Below, one piece after another: positions 9,766 through 18,516 of a DNA stretch of 33,734 bases. Numbering within the stretch: position 1 is the first letter of the stretch; every line of letters begins with the position of its first letter. A program made the position numbers and the translations under genes. Source of the DNA: JAEUSF01 sp964484145 (lineage in GTDB: Bacteria > Patescibacteriota > Doudnabacteria > UBA920); NCBI GenBank assembly GCA_964484145.1, contig CAZAED010000012.1, forward strand, positions 1 to 33,734, given 5' to 3'. A model generated the notes under the pieces. It saw nothing but the letters and a program-made list of their open reading frames with translations, had not been told where the DNA came from and made no database searches.

Positions 9766-10483
9766 TTGGTATATCGTATTTATTACTTGAAACAGAAGTC
9801 TGATAGTAAATATTAACTTTCTCGCCCGTATTTAGCAAAACCCTGAGTTTTAAAATTATAGAAACCGACGGTTGAATTTTTGGAGGCTCGCCGTTTGTAT
9901 AAATATTTGGAGAAGCTGCGTTGCAATTCCTGTATGGGTCACACACAGGTCTTACAAAAAAAACTAAATTATCGACAAAAAAGTTTGTTGGGTTTAAAAC
10001 CTGTTTAATATAGCCGCTCCCAACGTTCTTTTCCATAACTAGCTGGCCCCCGCTAAAACTAAAAGTATTTGCCCCTACATAATTACCTTGATTATTAGCC
10101 AAATAAAAACAAATATCAGCTCCATCGGTATCTAAAATTCTCAATTTATTGTCTTTATTTTTATAATAGTCCTTATTTGCAACTCCAGCTCCACAAACCG
10201 AGCTGTTGTCTACAACAGGCGTAGGTGGATCGGTTGAATTATCTAATCCGTAATTAACTTGTCCATTTCTTACTTGCTTAACTAAACCTTCCACAAAAGT
10301 CCTCATGCCTTGAGTTGCCTGTCTTAAAGCTTCGGTTCTGCGATTAATTTTTAAAGTATAGTTAAACAAGCCCATCATTGCTGTTGAAACCAAAGCAAAA
10401 ATAGTGGTTGCGACCACAATTTCCATTAATGTGAAACCGGATTTAGATTTATGATATATGATTTTAGATTTTAGATTTATCAT
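9752..10483 (-). CDS. PilW/GspJ-like minor pilin
   Basis: Type IV prepilin-like protein. The preferred start is the ATG at 10483, giving a 16-residue leader ending SKSG and a cut before FTLMEIVVATTIFALVSTAMM, with Glu at mature position 5. An earlier in-frame start at 10528 would overlap the upstream gene and add 15 residues that do not look like a leader. The rest (about 243 residues in all) is a GspJ/PilW-style globular part with conserved Arg-rich helix (INRRTEALRQATQGMRTFVEGL). The leader region is encoded by a 7-nt-periodic AT repeat (TTTTAGA type), as in the gspH-like gene. Part of the minor pilin operon. Confidence 0.85.
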   Translation of the reverse strand: MINLKSKIIYHKSKSGFTLMEIVVATTIFALVSTAMMGLFNYTLKINRRTEALRQATQGMRTFVEGLVKQVRNGQVNYGLDNSTDPPTPVVDNSSVCGAGVANKDYYKNKDNKLRILDTDGADICFYLANNQGNYVGANTFSFSGGQLVMEKNVGSGYIKQVLNPTNFFVDNLVFFVRPVCDPYRNCNAASPNIYTNGEPPKIQPSVSIILKLRVLLNTGEKVNIYYQTSVSSNKYDIPNAYP

Positions 10484-10512
10484 AATACAGCGAAAAACGA
10501 ACGCATTTTGTC

Positions 10513-11238
10513 TTACCAGTTTTTCCAATTTGTTAAGTAAGATTTGAGTTCAACTTTGCAGGTAACTTTCGCAGCGGCAAAAGTTGCAGCCCTTGGGCAT
10601 TTTTTGTCTGTCCACCAAACTTGAGATTGTACAAGAAGCTTTTGTAAATTCGACTTATTATAAGGAGCTGTGTTATCTGTTGTTAAAATAACTTCCCTAT
10701 AAAAGTCGGAGTTGCCGTCTGCTCTATTAGTTCTTGGTATGTAAAAGCCCACAAAAGCACCAGATGTTGGGTCAGTATCTAAATCTAAACCCCAATTATT
10801 ATTTGAACTATTAAAATCCCAGAATTTTTTTCCAGTGTCAGTAACGTAGCCAAGCTGATAACCCTTACTTCCTCCCGGTGGGTCAATACAATACCCCTTG
10901 TCATTATTAGGACTATTACAACTTGAAGGAGATAGCCAATTAGTATAACAATTTGCGGCATTATTAGTATTGCTAGTAAAGTCATAGCAACCATTTACGG
11001 TTAAAGAATCCTTAAGCCAATTTGTGTCCCTAATATTTTTTACAGCTTCTACTCCTTCCCTAGCAAGCCCAATGGCAATAATTTGTTTAGAAACATTACT
11101 CGAAGCATTTAAAGCGTAAATTGCTAGTCCTAAAGCAGCAACTATTCCCATTACCAAAATAAAAACAGCTACCACAGTTTCAATAAGTGTCTGCCCAGCC
11201 TGATTTTTTATTATTTTTTTTACAATTTGTTTACCCAT
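10513..11238 (-). CDS. PilV/GspI-like minor pilin
   Basis: A 241-residue prepilin-like protein with a basic 15-residue leader ending NQAG, a cut before QTLIETVVAVFILVMGIVAAL, and Glu at mature position 5. The mature N-terminus is Gln instead of Phe. LAREGVEAVKNIRDTNWL after the helix is characteristic of this minor pilin type in CPR genomes. The C-terminal part has several Cys, possibly forming disulfides. It follows the gspH-like gene by 46 nt and precedes the pilW-like gene. Confidence 0.85.
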   Translation of the reverse strand: MGKQIVKKIIKNQAGQTLIETVVAVFILVMGIVAALGLAIYALNASSNVSKQIIAIGLAREGVEAVKNIRDTNWLKDSLTVNGCYDFTSNTNNAANCYTNWLSPSSCNSPNNDKGYCIDPPGGSKGYQLGYVTDTGKKFWDFNSSNNNWGLDLDTDPTSGAFVGFYIPRTNRADGNSDFYREVILTTDNTAPYNKSNLQKLLVQSQVWWTDKKCPRAATFAAAKVTCKVELKSYLTNWKNW

Positions 11239-11284
11239 TATTTTAAAATATTCGCAATAATTTTACTTTCACATATTGCCAAAA

Positions 11285-12052
11285 CTACGGGCTAAAGGTT
11301 ATTGCACCAGTTAAACCATTTACGGTAACAGTTTTAGTTAAACTCCCATCTACTGAAGTTAAAGTTATAACCATAATGGAATTATTAACCGCGCTACTGG
11401 TCGGACTATTGGCCACAAAATTTTTAATTTTTGCATAGTCATCATTGTTAAAATTATTAAATGCGCACCCAACATTTAAAGAGGTCGGGGTAGGAATTGC
11501 GCCTGAGTTTAAAATAATTGTCCCGAAAGGTAATTTATAAGCAATAAGCGCGCAAGAGCTTGCATTTGCTGAAGTTACATCCCGTAGTTCTGATGGGGCA
11601 CTTGGATATTGTATATTCGGATCCGGCCTATCAATAATAAAAGGCGTTGTTTGAGCAAATCTTACACCCTGCGGCAAATAAACAGTTTCCACGTTGGTTG
11701 CCAATTGAGGAGAAGTTGAAACATTGTAAATAGCTTCAATTGTATATCTGTCGGGAGTCGTGGTGTCTAGCTTTAATAAATAGTATTGAACAGCCTGATT
11801 ACCGTTTAAAGCTCTTGAAGAAAGAGTATAGCTGGCAATTTTTCTTAAATTAGAGACTAGTTCGTTTTGAGCAATTTTTAAATTTCTTTCAGTTCTAAGC
11901 CCTGTATAGTTGGCCAAAACTACCCCTGCAATCAAAACAAAAATTACCAAAACAACCATAAGCTCTATTAGGGTAAAACCTTTTTCGGAGTTAAAATTTA
12001 AGATTTCAGATTTAAGATTTGACCGCATCTTATTTGTTCTTTTTTGTTTCAA
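11285..12052 (-). CDS. GspH/FimT-like pseudopilin
   Basis: A 255-residue prepilin-like protein with a cleavage site KG/FTLIELMVVLVIFVLIAGVVL and Glu at mature position 5. The leader is unusually long (25 residues from the first ATG, 17 if translation starts at the second Met at 12028). Its coding DNA is a 7-nt periodic repeat (AAATCTT/AAATCTG-type), so the leader looks repeat-derived. First gene of the minor pilin set after pilD, 43 nt downstream of it. Confidence 0.85.
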   Translation of the reverse strand: MKQKRTNKMRSNLKSEILNFNSEKGFTLIELMVVLVIFVLIAGVVLANYTGLRTERNLKIAQNELVSNLRKIASYTLSSRALNGNQAVQYYLLKLDTTTPDRYTIEAIYNVSTSPQLATNVETVYLPQGVRFAQTTPFIIDRPDPNIQYPSAPSELRDVTSANASSCALIAYKLPFGTIILNSGAIPTPTSLNVGCAFNNFNNDDYAKIKNFVANSPTSSAVNNSIMVITLTSVDGSLTKTVTVNGLTGAITFSP

Positions 12053-12095
12053 ATGCCCAGAACCTTTTACTCAATTTAACTAATTTATTATACCA

Positions 12096-12905
12096 TTAAA
12101 AACCAAGCAGAGCCAAATACCATTTAAGAAGAGGGGTACCAAAAAATAAAGCTAAAAAGGCACCGACAGATAAAAAAGTTCCGAATGGGAGCTTGGTTTT
12201 AAGGCCTTTATTCGCAAAAGCTAGCAAAAAAATACTAGTTATTCCTCCTAAAATTACCCCGATAAACAAACCAGCCCAAATAAGCGGCCAGCCCAAAGCT
12301 ACTCCTAAAAAAAGCGCCAATTTTACGTCGCCAAAACCCATCCATAATCCTTTTGAAAAAAACCATATAGCAAAAAAAGGTATTGCGGCCAAACAGCCAG
12401 CTAACAGCCCCCCAACAGCATGTGTTCTAAGACCAAAAAACCCATACGGCGCGTAAAAATCTAAAAGTATATTTATAATTGTTAAAATAACGCATCCAAA
12501 TAAAATAATGTTGTCTAAAATTAAAAAATGCTCTAAGTCAATAACAAAAATTGCTGTTAGTAGAAAAATAAATATTAAAGCTTTTAAAAATAAAATCCAT
12601 TCAACCAAAATTATAGGGCTAAAAAATATGTAAGTAACTGCAAAAAGAACTCCCATCAAAATTTCAATTATTGGATACCTTACAGAAATTTTTCCTTTGC
12701 AATAGCGGCATTTCGCCCCTAAAAAAATAAAACTAAAAATAGGAAAGAGGTCAAAAACACCTAAACTATGGCCGCAATGAGGGCACGCAGATCTCCCGGT
12801 AATTTTTTCTTCTCTTGGTAGGCGCCAAATTATTACGTTTAAAAAGCTCCCCATACAGGCGCCATAAATAAAGGCTAAAATTGTGACTAATGTATTAAGG
12901 CTCAA
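12096..12905 (-). CDS. pilD: Prepilin peptidase PilD
   Basis: A 269-residue polytopic membrane aspartyl protease that cuts prepilin leaders and methylates the new N-terminus. N-terminal domain has MGSFLNVIIWRLP and the zinc-binding pairs Cys41-x2-Cys44 and Cys66-x2-Cys69. Catalytic aspartates are visible as Asp123 (VIDLEHFLILD) and Asp192 in GFGDVK. Both domains are complete, so it should be bifunctional. Its start overlaps the end of the O-antigen-ligase-like gene by 11 nt, implying translational coupling. It would process the five prepilins encoded in this locus. Confidence 0.96.
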   Translation of the reverse strand: MSLNTLVTILAFIYGACMGSFLNVIIWRLPREEKITGRSACPHCGHSLGVFDLFPIFSFIFLGAKCRYCKGKISVRYPIIEILMGVLFAVTYIFFSPIILVEWILFLKALIFIFLLTAIFVIDLEHFLILDNIILFGCVILTIINILLDFYAPYGFFGLRTHAVGGLLAGCLAAIPFFAIWFFSKGLWMGFGDVKLALFLGVALGWPLIWAGLFIGVILGGITSIFLLAFANKGLKTKLPFGTFLSVGAFLALFFGTPLLKWYLALLGF

Positions 12906-14865
12906 TTTGTAAAATGTTAATTAAAGCTGGAATTTTTAAAGTTTTGAATTCAGAATCATTTTTAGAATCTAAATTCAGCTGTTTTAAATTGGAGTCAGTC
13001 GGCCGTAACTTAAACGCTTCATTAAGAGCAAAACGCATTTGGACAGGTTTGTCCTCCAGTTGATAGACCCTAGCCAAAAGAAGCCAAGAAGGTAATAGTT
13101 TTTCGTCTAACATAAGCGATGTTTTTAAGTACTCTCTGGCTAAAGACAACTGTCCGTCTTCAGCTAAATAAAAGGCTGTGTGACTGTATCTGCTCGGAAA
13201 CAGCTTATCTAATTTTAAGGACTCGTTCATTCGCATTATTGCCAATTTTAAAAATTTCCTATCTTTTGTTCTGTCATACATTAAATAGTACAAATTAGCC
13301 GCCATAACCTGGCTTTTTGAACTCTCAGGATGCAGGCTAATTATTTTACTTATATCTTTTTCTAGGACATTTGTATTTGGGCTAAGTATTATTTCGTCAG
13401 CTGTATTATATAAATAATAAAGCTGATTTGTGGGATTAAGTTTAATTGCCCATTTTATTTGTTTACTACTTTTTACAAAATTTTGGGCTAAATAATTTTC
13501 AAGTCCCTTAAAATACAAAATTTCCGCCGTTAAAAATACTATCCCGAACATTGAAATTACTAAACAAATAAAAAGCAGCAAGCCTTTAAAAGCAAAAGGA
13601 ACTAGCCTCTCGGCAGACTTTACAAAATTTATCATTAGGCCGGAAAGCAAAACAATTAAACAAAAATAGTTGGCGGAAGATACAGGGTTAAACAGGGCCG
13701 CGACAATCCAAACTATTAAAGAAGCAATTAATCCAGCGGTCCAAAAATCTTTTTTGTCGGCTTTAAAGTTTTTATATCCAGCCCAAAAACCGAGTCCCAA
13801 AATACCAAAAAAACAAACTACAAAAGGTAAGCCTGTCGTGGCAGCCATTTGCAAAAATACATTATGAGCGTCGTCAAAAACCCCTGATTGCTTGCTTAAG
13901 TTTGTATCTCTAAATCTTTCAAAGTAAATTTGCAAGCTGCCGGGACCATAACCTAAAAATGGGTGGCTCAAAACCGCTCCAGCAGCAACATCCCAGGCAA
14001 AAAGCCTAGTATCGGCATTTGTGTCGGTGAATTTTAAAATCGAAATTAGGCTCCCAGGCCTTGTAACTTCCAAAAAACCAGTCGTTAAGGCAGCAGCCAG
14101 CATAACACTTAAAATCGATAAAATAAAAACTTTTTTAGACAACCCCAAAAATACAATAAATAACAATAAGGCCAAAATACCAAAAAATAAAGCTAAAAAA
14201 GCGCCTCTGCTGGAAAAATTCACAACAGCCAAAAGCATAATAAAAGTTGCAGTCGCGTAATAAACTTTTGCTTTAAAGTCCTTTGCATAAATTATTAGCG
14301 GTAAAACTAAGGGCATTACTGTAACTATAAACATAGCTGAAAAATTTGGATTTCCCAAAAGACCTGGGGCTCTGGCTATAAAAGCCTGTTCAATTCCCTC
14401 ATAATACCCTACGCCAAAGCTTTGCATAAGACCTACAATAGCTACAATAGCTGCGTCAAAAAAAATAACTTTTGCCAAAAATTCCCACTTGGGTTTTTCC
14501 AAGGCAGCTAAAAAAATTAACAAAGTAAATGCCCAAAGAAAGTAAAATAAAAAACCGCTGGTAAAGCGAGTATAAAAACCAAAAAAACCATTCAAATAAT
14601 TTATTGAAAATAAACTGGAAAGAAAACCAAAAAAAACAAAACCCAAAAACAAAAATTTAAAAGGTTTGTTTAAAAAATATAGTCTTTGTTTAGAAAAAAA
14701 TAAAAAAATTACCCATCCGAAGAAGATTAACCAGAAAGCTAGTTTTATGGTTTCAAACTTTTCATTTAAAAACCAACCAAAAACTAAGGGTATAACTAAG
14801 GACAAAAGTACTAAAACAGAAAAAACTTTATCTTCTTTAAAAGGTAGACGCGGAATTGAAATCAT
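12895..14865 (-). CDS. O-antigen ligase / PglL-like membrane glycosyltransferase with TPR tail
   Basis: A 656-residue protein with about 11-12 transmembrane helices (residues 15-460) and a soluble C-terminal tail with helical repeats (about 470-650) that look like TPRs. The Wzy_C region is recognisable by the large loop GPGSLQIYFERFRDT ... AHNVFLQMAATTGLPFVV. The family transfers lipid-linked glycan to lipid A, polysaccharide or, in PglL/PilO-type proteins, to pilin. Being inside the pilus locus, coupled to pilD and close to the major pilin, it is most likely a pilin O-glycosyltransferase, but family alone cannot separate it from a polysaccharide ligase. Confidence 0.82.
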   Translation of the reverse strand: MISIPRLPFKEDKVFSVLVLLSLVIPLVFGWFLNEKFETIKLAFWLIFFGWVIFLFFSKQRLYFLNKPFKFLFLGFVFFGFLSSLFSINYLNGFFGFYTRFTSGFLFYFLWAFTLLIFLAALEKPKWEFLAKVIFFDAAIVAIVGLMQSFGVGYYEGIEQAFIARAPGLLGNPNFSAMFIVTVMPLVLPLIIYAKDFKAKVYYATATFIMLLAVVNFSSRGAFLALFFGILALLLFIVFLGLSKKVFILSILSVMLAAALTTGFLEVTRPGSLISILKFTDTNADTRLFAWDVAAGAVLSHPFLGYGPGSLQIYFERFRDTNLSKQSGVFDDAHNVFLQMAATTGLPFVVCFFGILGLGFWAGYKNFKADKKDFWTAGLIASLIVWIVAALFNPVSSANYFCLIVLLSGLMINFVKSAERLVPFAFKGLLLFICLVISMFGIVFLTAEILYFKGLENYLAQNFVKSSKQIKWAIKLNPTNQLYYLYNTADEIILSPNTNVLEKDISKIISLHPESSKSQVMAANLYYLMYDRTKDRKFLKLAIMRMNESLKLDKLFPSRYSHTAFYLAEDGQLSLAREYLKTSLMLDEKLLPSWLLLARVYQLEDKPVQMRFALNEAFKLRPTDSNLKQLNLDSKNDSEFKTLKIPALINILQIEP

Positions 14866-14869
14866 TTTT

Positions 14870-14904
14870 AGGAATTAGGAATTAGGAATTAGGAATTAGG
14901 AATT
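14870..14904. repeat. Five tandem copies of AGGAATT
   Basis: Five perfect 7-bp units between the O-antigen-ligase-like gene and the upstream pilin-like gene. Similar 7-mers with other sequences occur at 18961-18992 and around 10450-10480. Confidence 0.95.
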
Positions 14905-14930
14905 TTTTCCTAACCTCCAATTCTTACGTC

Positions 14931-15320
14931 CTACTTAATAATTTTATTCCAGCCTAATTTGTAACCGTCTTGTGCTTTTGGCAAACAAAAACTAAGCTCG
15001 TAACTTTCCGGTCTTGGCCTTAAATACTTTAAAGTTTCCGGACAGAAACTGTTTTGGATATCACTGCTCTTTGGTATTTTTGTTAAATAATTTTGCATAA
15101 CTTCAGAGCGGGCAAATTCATCGCCGGTCGGGTACCTATTATTGTCATCATAAAAATAATTTAAAGCCAAAATCTCTTCTGAAACCTGATTTAAAACTAA
15201 AATACTTTGTGCCTGTTTTTTTCCACTACTAACGCCAAAAAAAACTAAAAATAAAAAAACTCCTGATAAAATTAGGAATAAAATACTGTTACGAATTTTT
15301 GCTGAAATGTATAACTCCAT
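14931..15320 (-). CDS. Pilin-like protein lacking a prepilin cleavage motif
   Basis: A 129-residue protein starting MELYISAKIRNS with one N-terminal transmembrane helix (about 10-30) and a small globular part with DDNNRYPTGDEF, YLTKIPK, paired Cys and YELSFCLP. These match the C-terminal part of GspG-like pilins, including the major pilin just upstream (YPTCANC, LIPTAP, YTLSFCLG). The helix lacks G/FTLIE. An in-frame extension to 15380 is rejected because it would be encoded by the major pilin's terminator hairpin. A TATAAT at about 15338-15333 lies 12 nt before the ATG. It may be a membrane-fixed partner or chaperone of the pilin. Confidence 0.75.
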   Translation of the reverse strand: MELYISAKIRNSILFLILSGVFLFLVFFGVSSGKKQAQSILVLNQVSEEILALNYFYDDNNRYPTGDEFARSEVMQNYLTKIPKSSDIQNSFCPETLKYLRPRPESYELSFCLPKAQDGYKLGWNKIIK

Positions 15321-15338
15321 AATCAGTATCATTATAGC

Positions 15339-15374
15339 AAAAAAGGATGCTTTTCCAAAGAAAAAGCATCCTTT
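15339..15374 (-). terminator. Intrinsic terminator of the major pilin gene
   Basis: A 13-bp perfect stem AAAGGATGCTTTT / AAAAGCATCCTTT with a 7-nt loop and a following T run on the minus strand, 15 nt after the pilin stop codon. It isolates pilin expression from the downstream genes. Confidence 0.9.
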
Positions 15375-15388
15375 AAGCAATTTTTATA

Positions 15389-15886
15389 CTATTGAATACC
15401 AGCAGGTGTAAGAGTGTGCGGTCCAGCTGAATATCCACCGGTTGCAGCACCCAAACAGAAAGACAAGGTATAATTTGAACCAAGCTGTGTGGCTGCGTAT
15501 TGATAGCTATTATTAGCTCCACATGAACCATCTGGAGGAACAGGCGCAGTCGGAATCAAACCAATATAAGTAGGAGTAAAAGTAAAGGTACCCAAACTTG
15601 TATTAGCACTCATATTTCCGCTACCAGTTCCCATAACGGCGTTAGGTGTTGCTACAACGCAGTTTGCGCAAGTCGGATAGCCGCCTGCATCGTTAAACGC
15701 TAGTTCAAGCGCTGATGCTAATTGGCGCACATCCGCCAATCTCTTGGCGTCTCTGGATTTGGCTCGAGCCGAGTTAAGGGCCAACAAGACCACGGACGCT
15801 AAAAGACCGATAATAGCAATAACAACCAACAATTCAATTAAAGTAAAGCCTTTTTCGTTTTTGTTTCGCAAAGTTTTCACCCCCAA
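15389..15886 (-). CDS. Major type IV pilin (GspG/PilA-like)
   Basis: Prepilin with a 13-residue leader ending NEKG and mature start FTLIELLVVIAIIGLLASVVLLALNSAR, Glu at position 5, then a short C-terminal globular domain with two Cys pairs (CANC; Cys in DGSCG and SFCLG). Start codon is uncertain: TTG at 15886, GTG at 15880 and TTG at 15871 are all in frame with a leader-like peptide. It has its own strong promoter (15946-15974) and a strong terminator, unlike the other pilus genes, which marks it as the highly expressed subunit. About 165 residues. Confidence 0.93.
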   Translation of the reverse strand: MGVKTLRNKNEKGFTLIELLVVIAIIGLLASVVLLALNSARAKSRDAKRLADVRQLASALELAFNDAGGYPTCANCVVATPNAVMGTGSGNMSANTSLGTFTFTPTYIGLIPTAPVPPDGSCGANNSYQYAATQLGSNYTLSFCLGAATGGYSAGPHTLTPAGIQ

Positions 15887-15945
15887 TCTTAATATAGGGT
15901 AAAATTTTTAAAAGTCGCCTTCTAAAAATTTAGCTTATTAATAAT

Positions 15946-15974
15946 ATTATAGCAAAAAATGAACCAAATTGCAA
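15946..15974 (-). promoter_or_regulatory. Promoter of the major pilin gene
   Basis: Minus-strand -35 TTGCAA (15974-15969), 17-nt spacer, -10 TATAAT (15951-15946). Predicted transcript start is about 50-60 nt before the pilin start. Confidence 0.8.
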
Positions 15975-16091
15975 GCTACTTATCAACAGTAAGATATTAA
16001 TTGATCATTGATAATGAATAATTGATAACTCAAATAAATTCCTTAGGGTTATTAATTATCAATTAAAAATTATTTGTTATGGGCTACGCCC

Positions 16092-17306
16092 CTATTGTAC
16101 CGTGCTAGCCAAATTATAAATTGGCATTAATACTCCGGCCACCAAAAGGCCTACGCCTATACCTAAAATAATCATAATTATAGGTTCGAGCAAAGTCGCT
16201 AAAGTTGCAACTTTAGTGTCTACTTCCTTTTCATAAAATAAAGCCAGTTTGTTCATAATTTCATCTAACTGGGCGGTCTGTTCGCCAACCTTAACCATTT
16301 GAGTCACAATATTTGGAAATTCTGGATGCCCTGACAAACCTTCGCTAATACTTTTACCCGCGGAAATTTTGGTAACTGAATCTAGAACAATATCCCTATA
16401 CACCACATTATTTATAATATCCGCTACTATTTGTAAAGACTTAATAATTGGTATACCGCCAATAACCAAAGTGGAAAGATTCCTGGCAAACCTAGCTAAA
16501 TAAATTTTTTTAAAAATATCCCCTATAATAGGTAACTTAATTTTTAGGCCGTCCCAATTATACCTGCCTTTTTCCGTAGATAAATAAAACTTTACTGCTA
16601 CAATAGCGCACGCAAACAATAAAATTACAATCCACCAAAATTTATCGAAAAAATGTGTAAAAGCAATAAGTCCTCGTGATACTGGAGGCAGAGCACCACC
16701 TTGTTCTTCTAAAACCGAAGTTAATTTTGGCAACACAAACTTAAACATTAACACACCTACCACACCCAAAGCCCCTAATACAAAACCAGGGTAAGTCATA
16801 GCGCTTTTTACTTTTGCCCTCAGTTCATAATCTTTTTCCTGCTGGTCTGCCAAATAGCTTAAGGATTTATCTAAACTGCCTGAAACTTCGCCGGACTTAA
16901 CCAAACTAACATATACGCTTCCAAAAACCTTGTCGTGCTTGTTCATGGCTAAAGAAAGCGCCTCACCATTTTCAACCGATTTAATTAAATCTCTAACTAT
17001 AGTTATTAAATATTTATTCGAAATTTGTTCTTCTAATATTCTCAAAGCCTGTAAAATAGGTACGCGCGCAGAAACCAAAGTAGCAAGCTGTCTGGAAAAA
17101 AGCACAATATCTTTATTACTAACAGTTTTACCAAACGGATTTATCCTACTAAAAAAATCTTCCTCTTCAACTGAAAGACCAATTATAATTAACCCGTTTT
17201 CGCTCAAAAGCTGCTCAGCCCTAGTCTGGTCTGCAGCAACTACAATACCGGATTTTATTTGACCATCTTTGCTTCTAGCTTTATATTGAAACTTCATTAT
17301 ATTCAC
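16092..17306 (-). CDS. pilC: Type IV pilus inner-membrane platform protein PilC
   Basis: A 404-residue GspF/PilC protein. Two T2SSF domains (about 70-190 and 270-395) with VLFSRQLATLVSARVPILQAL and FARNLSTLVIGGIPIIKSLQ, and three membrane segments (about 170-190, 222-240, 375-398). PilC is the membrane platform that couples PilB/PilT motion to pilin insertion and removal. The start ATG at 17297 (MKFQYKARS) is equally plausible as the ORF start MNIMKFQYK. It follows pilT after a 97-nt repeat-rich spacer. Confidence 0.97.
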   Translation of the reverse strand: MNIMKFQYKARSKDGQIKSGIVVAADQTRAEQLLSENGLIIIGLSVEEEDFFSRINPFGKTVSNKDIVLFSRQLATLVSARVPILQALRILEEQISNKYLITIVRDLIKSVENGEALSLAMNKHDKVFGSVYVSLVKSGEVSGSLDKSLSYLADQQEKDYELRAKVKSAMTYPGFVLGALGVVGVLMFKFVLPKLTSVLEEQGGALPPVSRGLIAFTHFFDKFWWIVILLFACAIVAVKFYLSTEKGRYNWDGLKIKLPIIGDIFKKIYLARFARNLSTLVIGGIPIIKSLQIVADIINNVVYRDIVLDSVTKISAGKSISEGLSGHPEFPNIVTQMVKVGEQTAQLDEIMNKLALFYEKEVDTKVATLATLLEPIIMIILGIGVGLLVAGVLMPIYNLASTVQ

Positions 17307-17403
17307 TGATGCACGGATAGCACAGATAGCACGGATTTTAAACTACAAAGTACGATATAAATATCGTATCTGTGTTATCCGTGTAATCTGTGTATCTGTG
17401 AAT
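17303..17403. repeat. Large imperfect inverted repeat between pilT and pilC
   Basis: Left arm (17303-17337) is built of CACGGATAG/CACAGATAG units; right arm (about 17367-17403) reads ATCTGTGTTATCCGTG and ATCTGTGTATCTGTGAAT, its near complement. A small ACGATATAAATATCGT palindrome sits near the tip. The same CACGGATA wording occurs near 22383 and 23814. Confidence 0.8.
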
Positions 17404-18474
17404 TTAAGATATTAATGACAAAAAGTACTCGTTATCTAAAACAAAATTTTGTGCTACTTCAAACTCCACAACCCCCTGTTTAACCAAAAGAGCTAAAGTT
17501 TTGTCTAACGGTATCATACCCTCTTCCATGCTGGTATGGATAATATTTGGTATTTCGTAAACTTTATTGTCACGAATAACGTTTCTGACGGCATGGTTAG
17601 TTACTAAAATTTCGTATGCCGGCACCCGCCCTCCGCCAACTTTTGGTAAAAGACGCAAACTAACTACCCCAACTAAAACGCTTGCTAGCTGACTGCGAAT
17701 CTGTCCCTGTTGACCTGGAGGAAATACATCTACTATACGGTCAATACTTTGAGCTGCGTCGTTGGTGTGCAGAGTTGCAAAAACCAAATGTCCGGTTTCT
17801 GCAATAGTTAATGCACTAGATATAGATTCAAGGTCTCGCATTTCACCAACTAAAACGACGTTAATGTCCTCACGCAACGCGGACCTTAAGGCGCTGGCAA
17901 AATCTGGGGTGTCAAGCAAAACTTCCCTTTGGCTAATAATAGACTTATTTGCAGTAAACATAAATTCCACCGGGTCTTCAATGGTTAAAATATGCTCAGC
18001 TCTGGTGTTGTTAATTTCGTTAATTAAAGAAGCAAGCGCAGTTGACTTTCCATGCCCAGTAGGCCCCACCATTAAGACCAGCCCTTGCTTTCTGTCTGTA
18101 AACTTTTTCAAGATACCGGGCAAATTTAACTCTTCCAATGTTTTTATATGCGTAGGAATTACACGCATGGCTATAGAAGGCATGCCTTTGTGTAAATAGG
18201 CATTAACGCGAAAGCGAATATTTTCCTTAAACGCGTAAGAAAAGTCTACTTGCAATTTTTCGTCAAATATTTTTTTCTGCGGGGCTTTTAAAAGAACATT
18301 TAATAAGTCATTAATACTGTCGGCGCTTAAAGCTTGGTAGGTATCTAGGCGTATTAACTGAGTGTCTACGCGAATAATTGGCGGCTCACCCACCATTAAG
18401 TGTAAGTCCGAGGCATCTCTTTCCAATAGTAGTGAAAGTAATTTATTTAATTCAAGTTCGCTAACTTTATACAT
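17404..18474 (-). CDS. pilT: Pilus retraction ATPase PilT
   Basis: A 356-residue secretion-type ATPase without the PilB N-terminal MshEN domain. PAS-like N-terminal part with ERDASDLHLMVGEPP, Walker A GPTGHGKST (137-145; His replaces the usual Ser in the third variable position), Asp box LTIEDPVEF, Walker B VVLVGEMRD, His box GHLVFATLHTNDAAQSIDRIVDVFP, and the C-terminal retraction region ending in a helix. It powers pilus disassembly, twitching and DNA uptake. Between the pseudo-receiver gene and pilC. Confidence 0.97.
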   Translation of the reverse strand: MYKVSELELNKLLSLLLERDASDLHLMVGEPPIIRVDTQLIRLDTYQALSADSINDLLNVLLKAPQKKIFDEKLQVDFSYAFKENIRFRVNAYLHKGMPSIAMRVIPTHIKTLEELNLPGILKKFTDRKQGLVLMVGPTGHGKSTALASLINEINNTRAEHILTIEDPVEFMFTANKSIISQREVLLDTPDFASALRSALREDINVVLVGEMRDLESISSALTIAETGHLVFATLHTNDAAQSIDRIVDVFPPGQQGQIRSQLASVLVGVVSLRLLPKVGGGRVPAYEILVTNHAVRNVIRDNKVYEIPNIIHTSMEEGMIPLDKTLALLVKQGVVEFEVAQNFVLDNEYFLSLIS

Positions 18475-18516
18475 ATAAAATAATTAATTTTAAATTAACA
18501 ACTAGCAAATTTTCAA

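Noticed and set aside
15321..15380. In-frame N-terminal extension of the pilin-like gene
   Set aside because: Those codons are the major pilin terminator hairpin and give an unlikely sequence.
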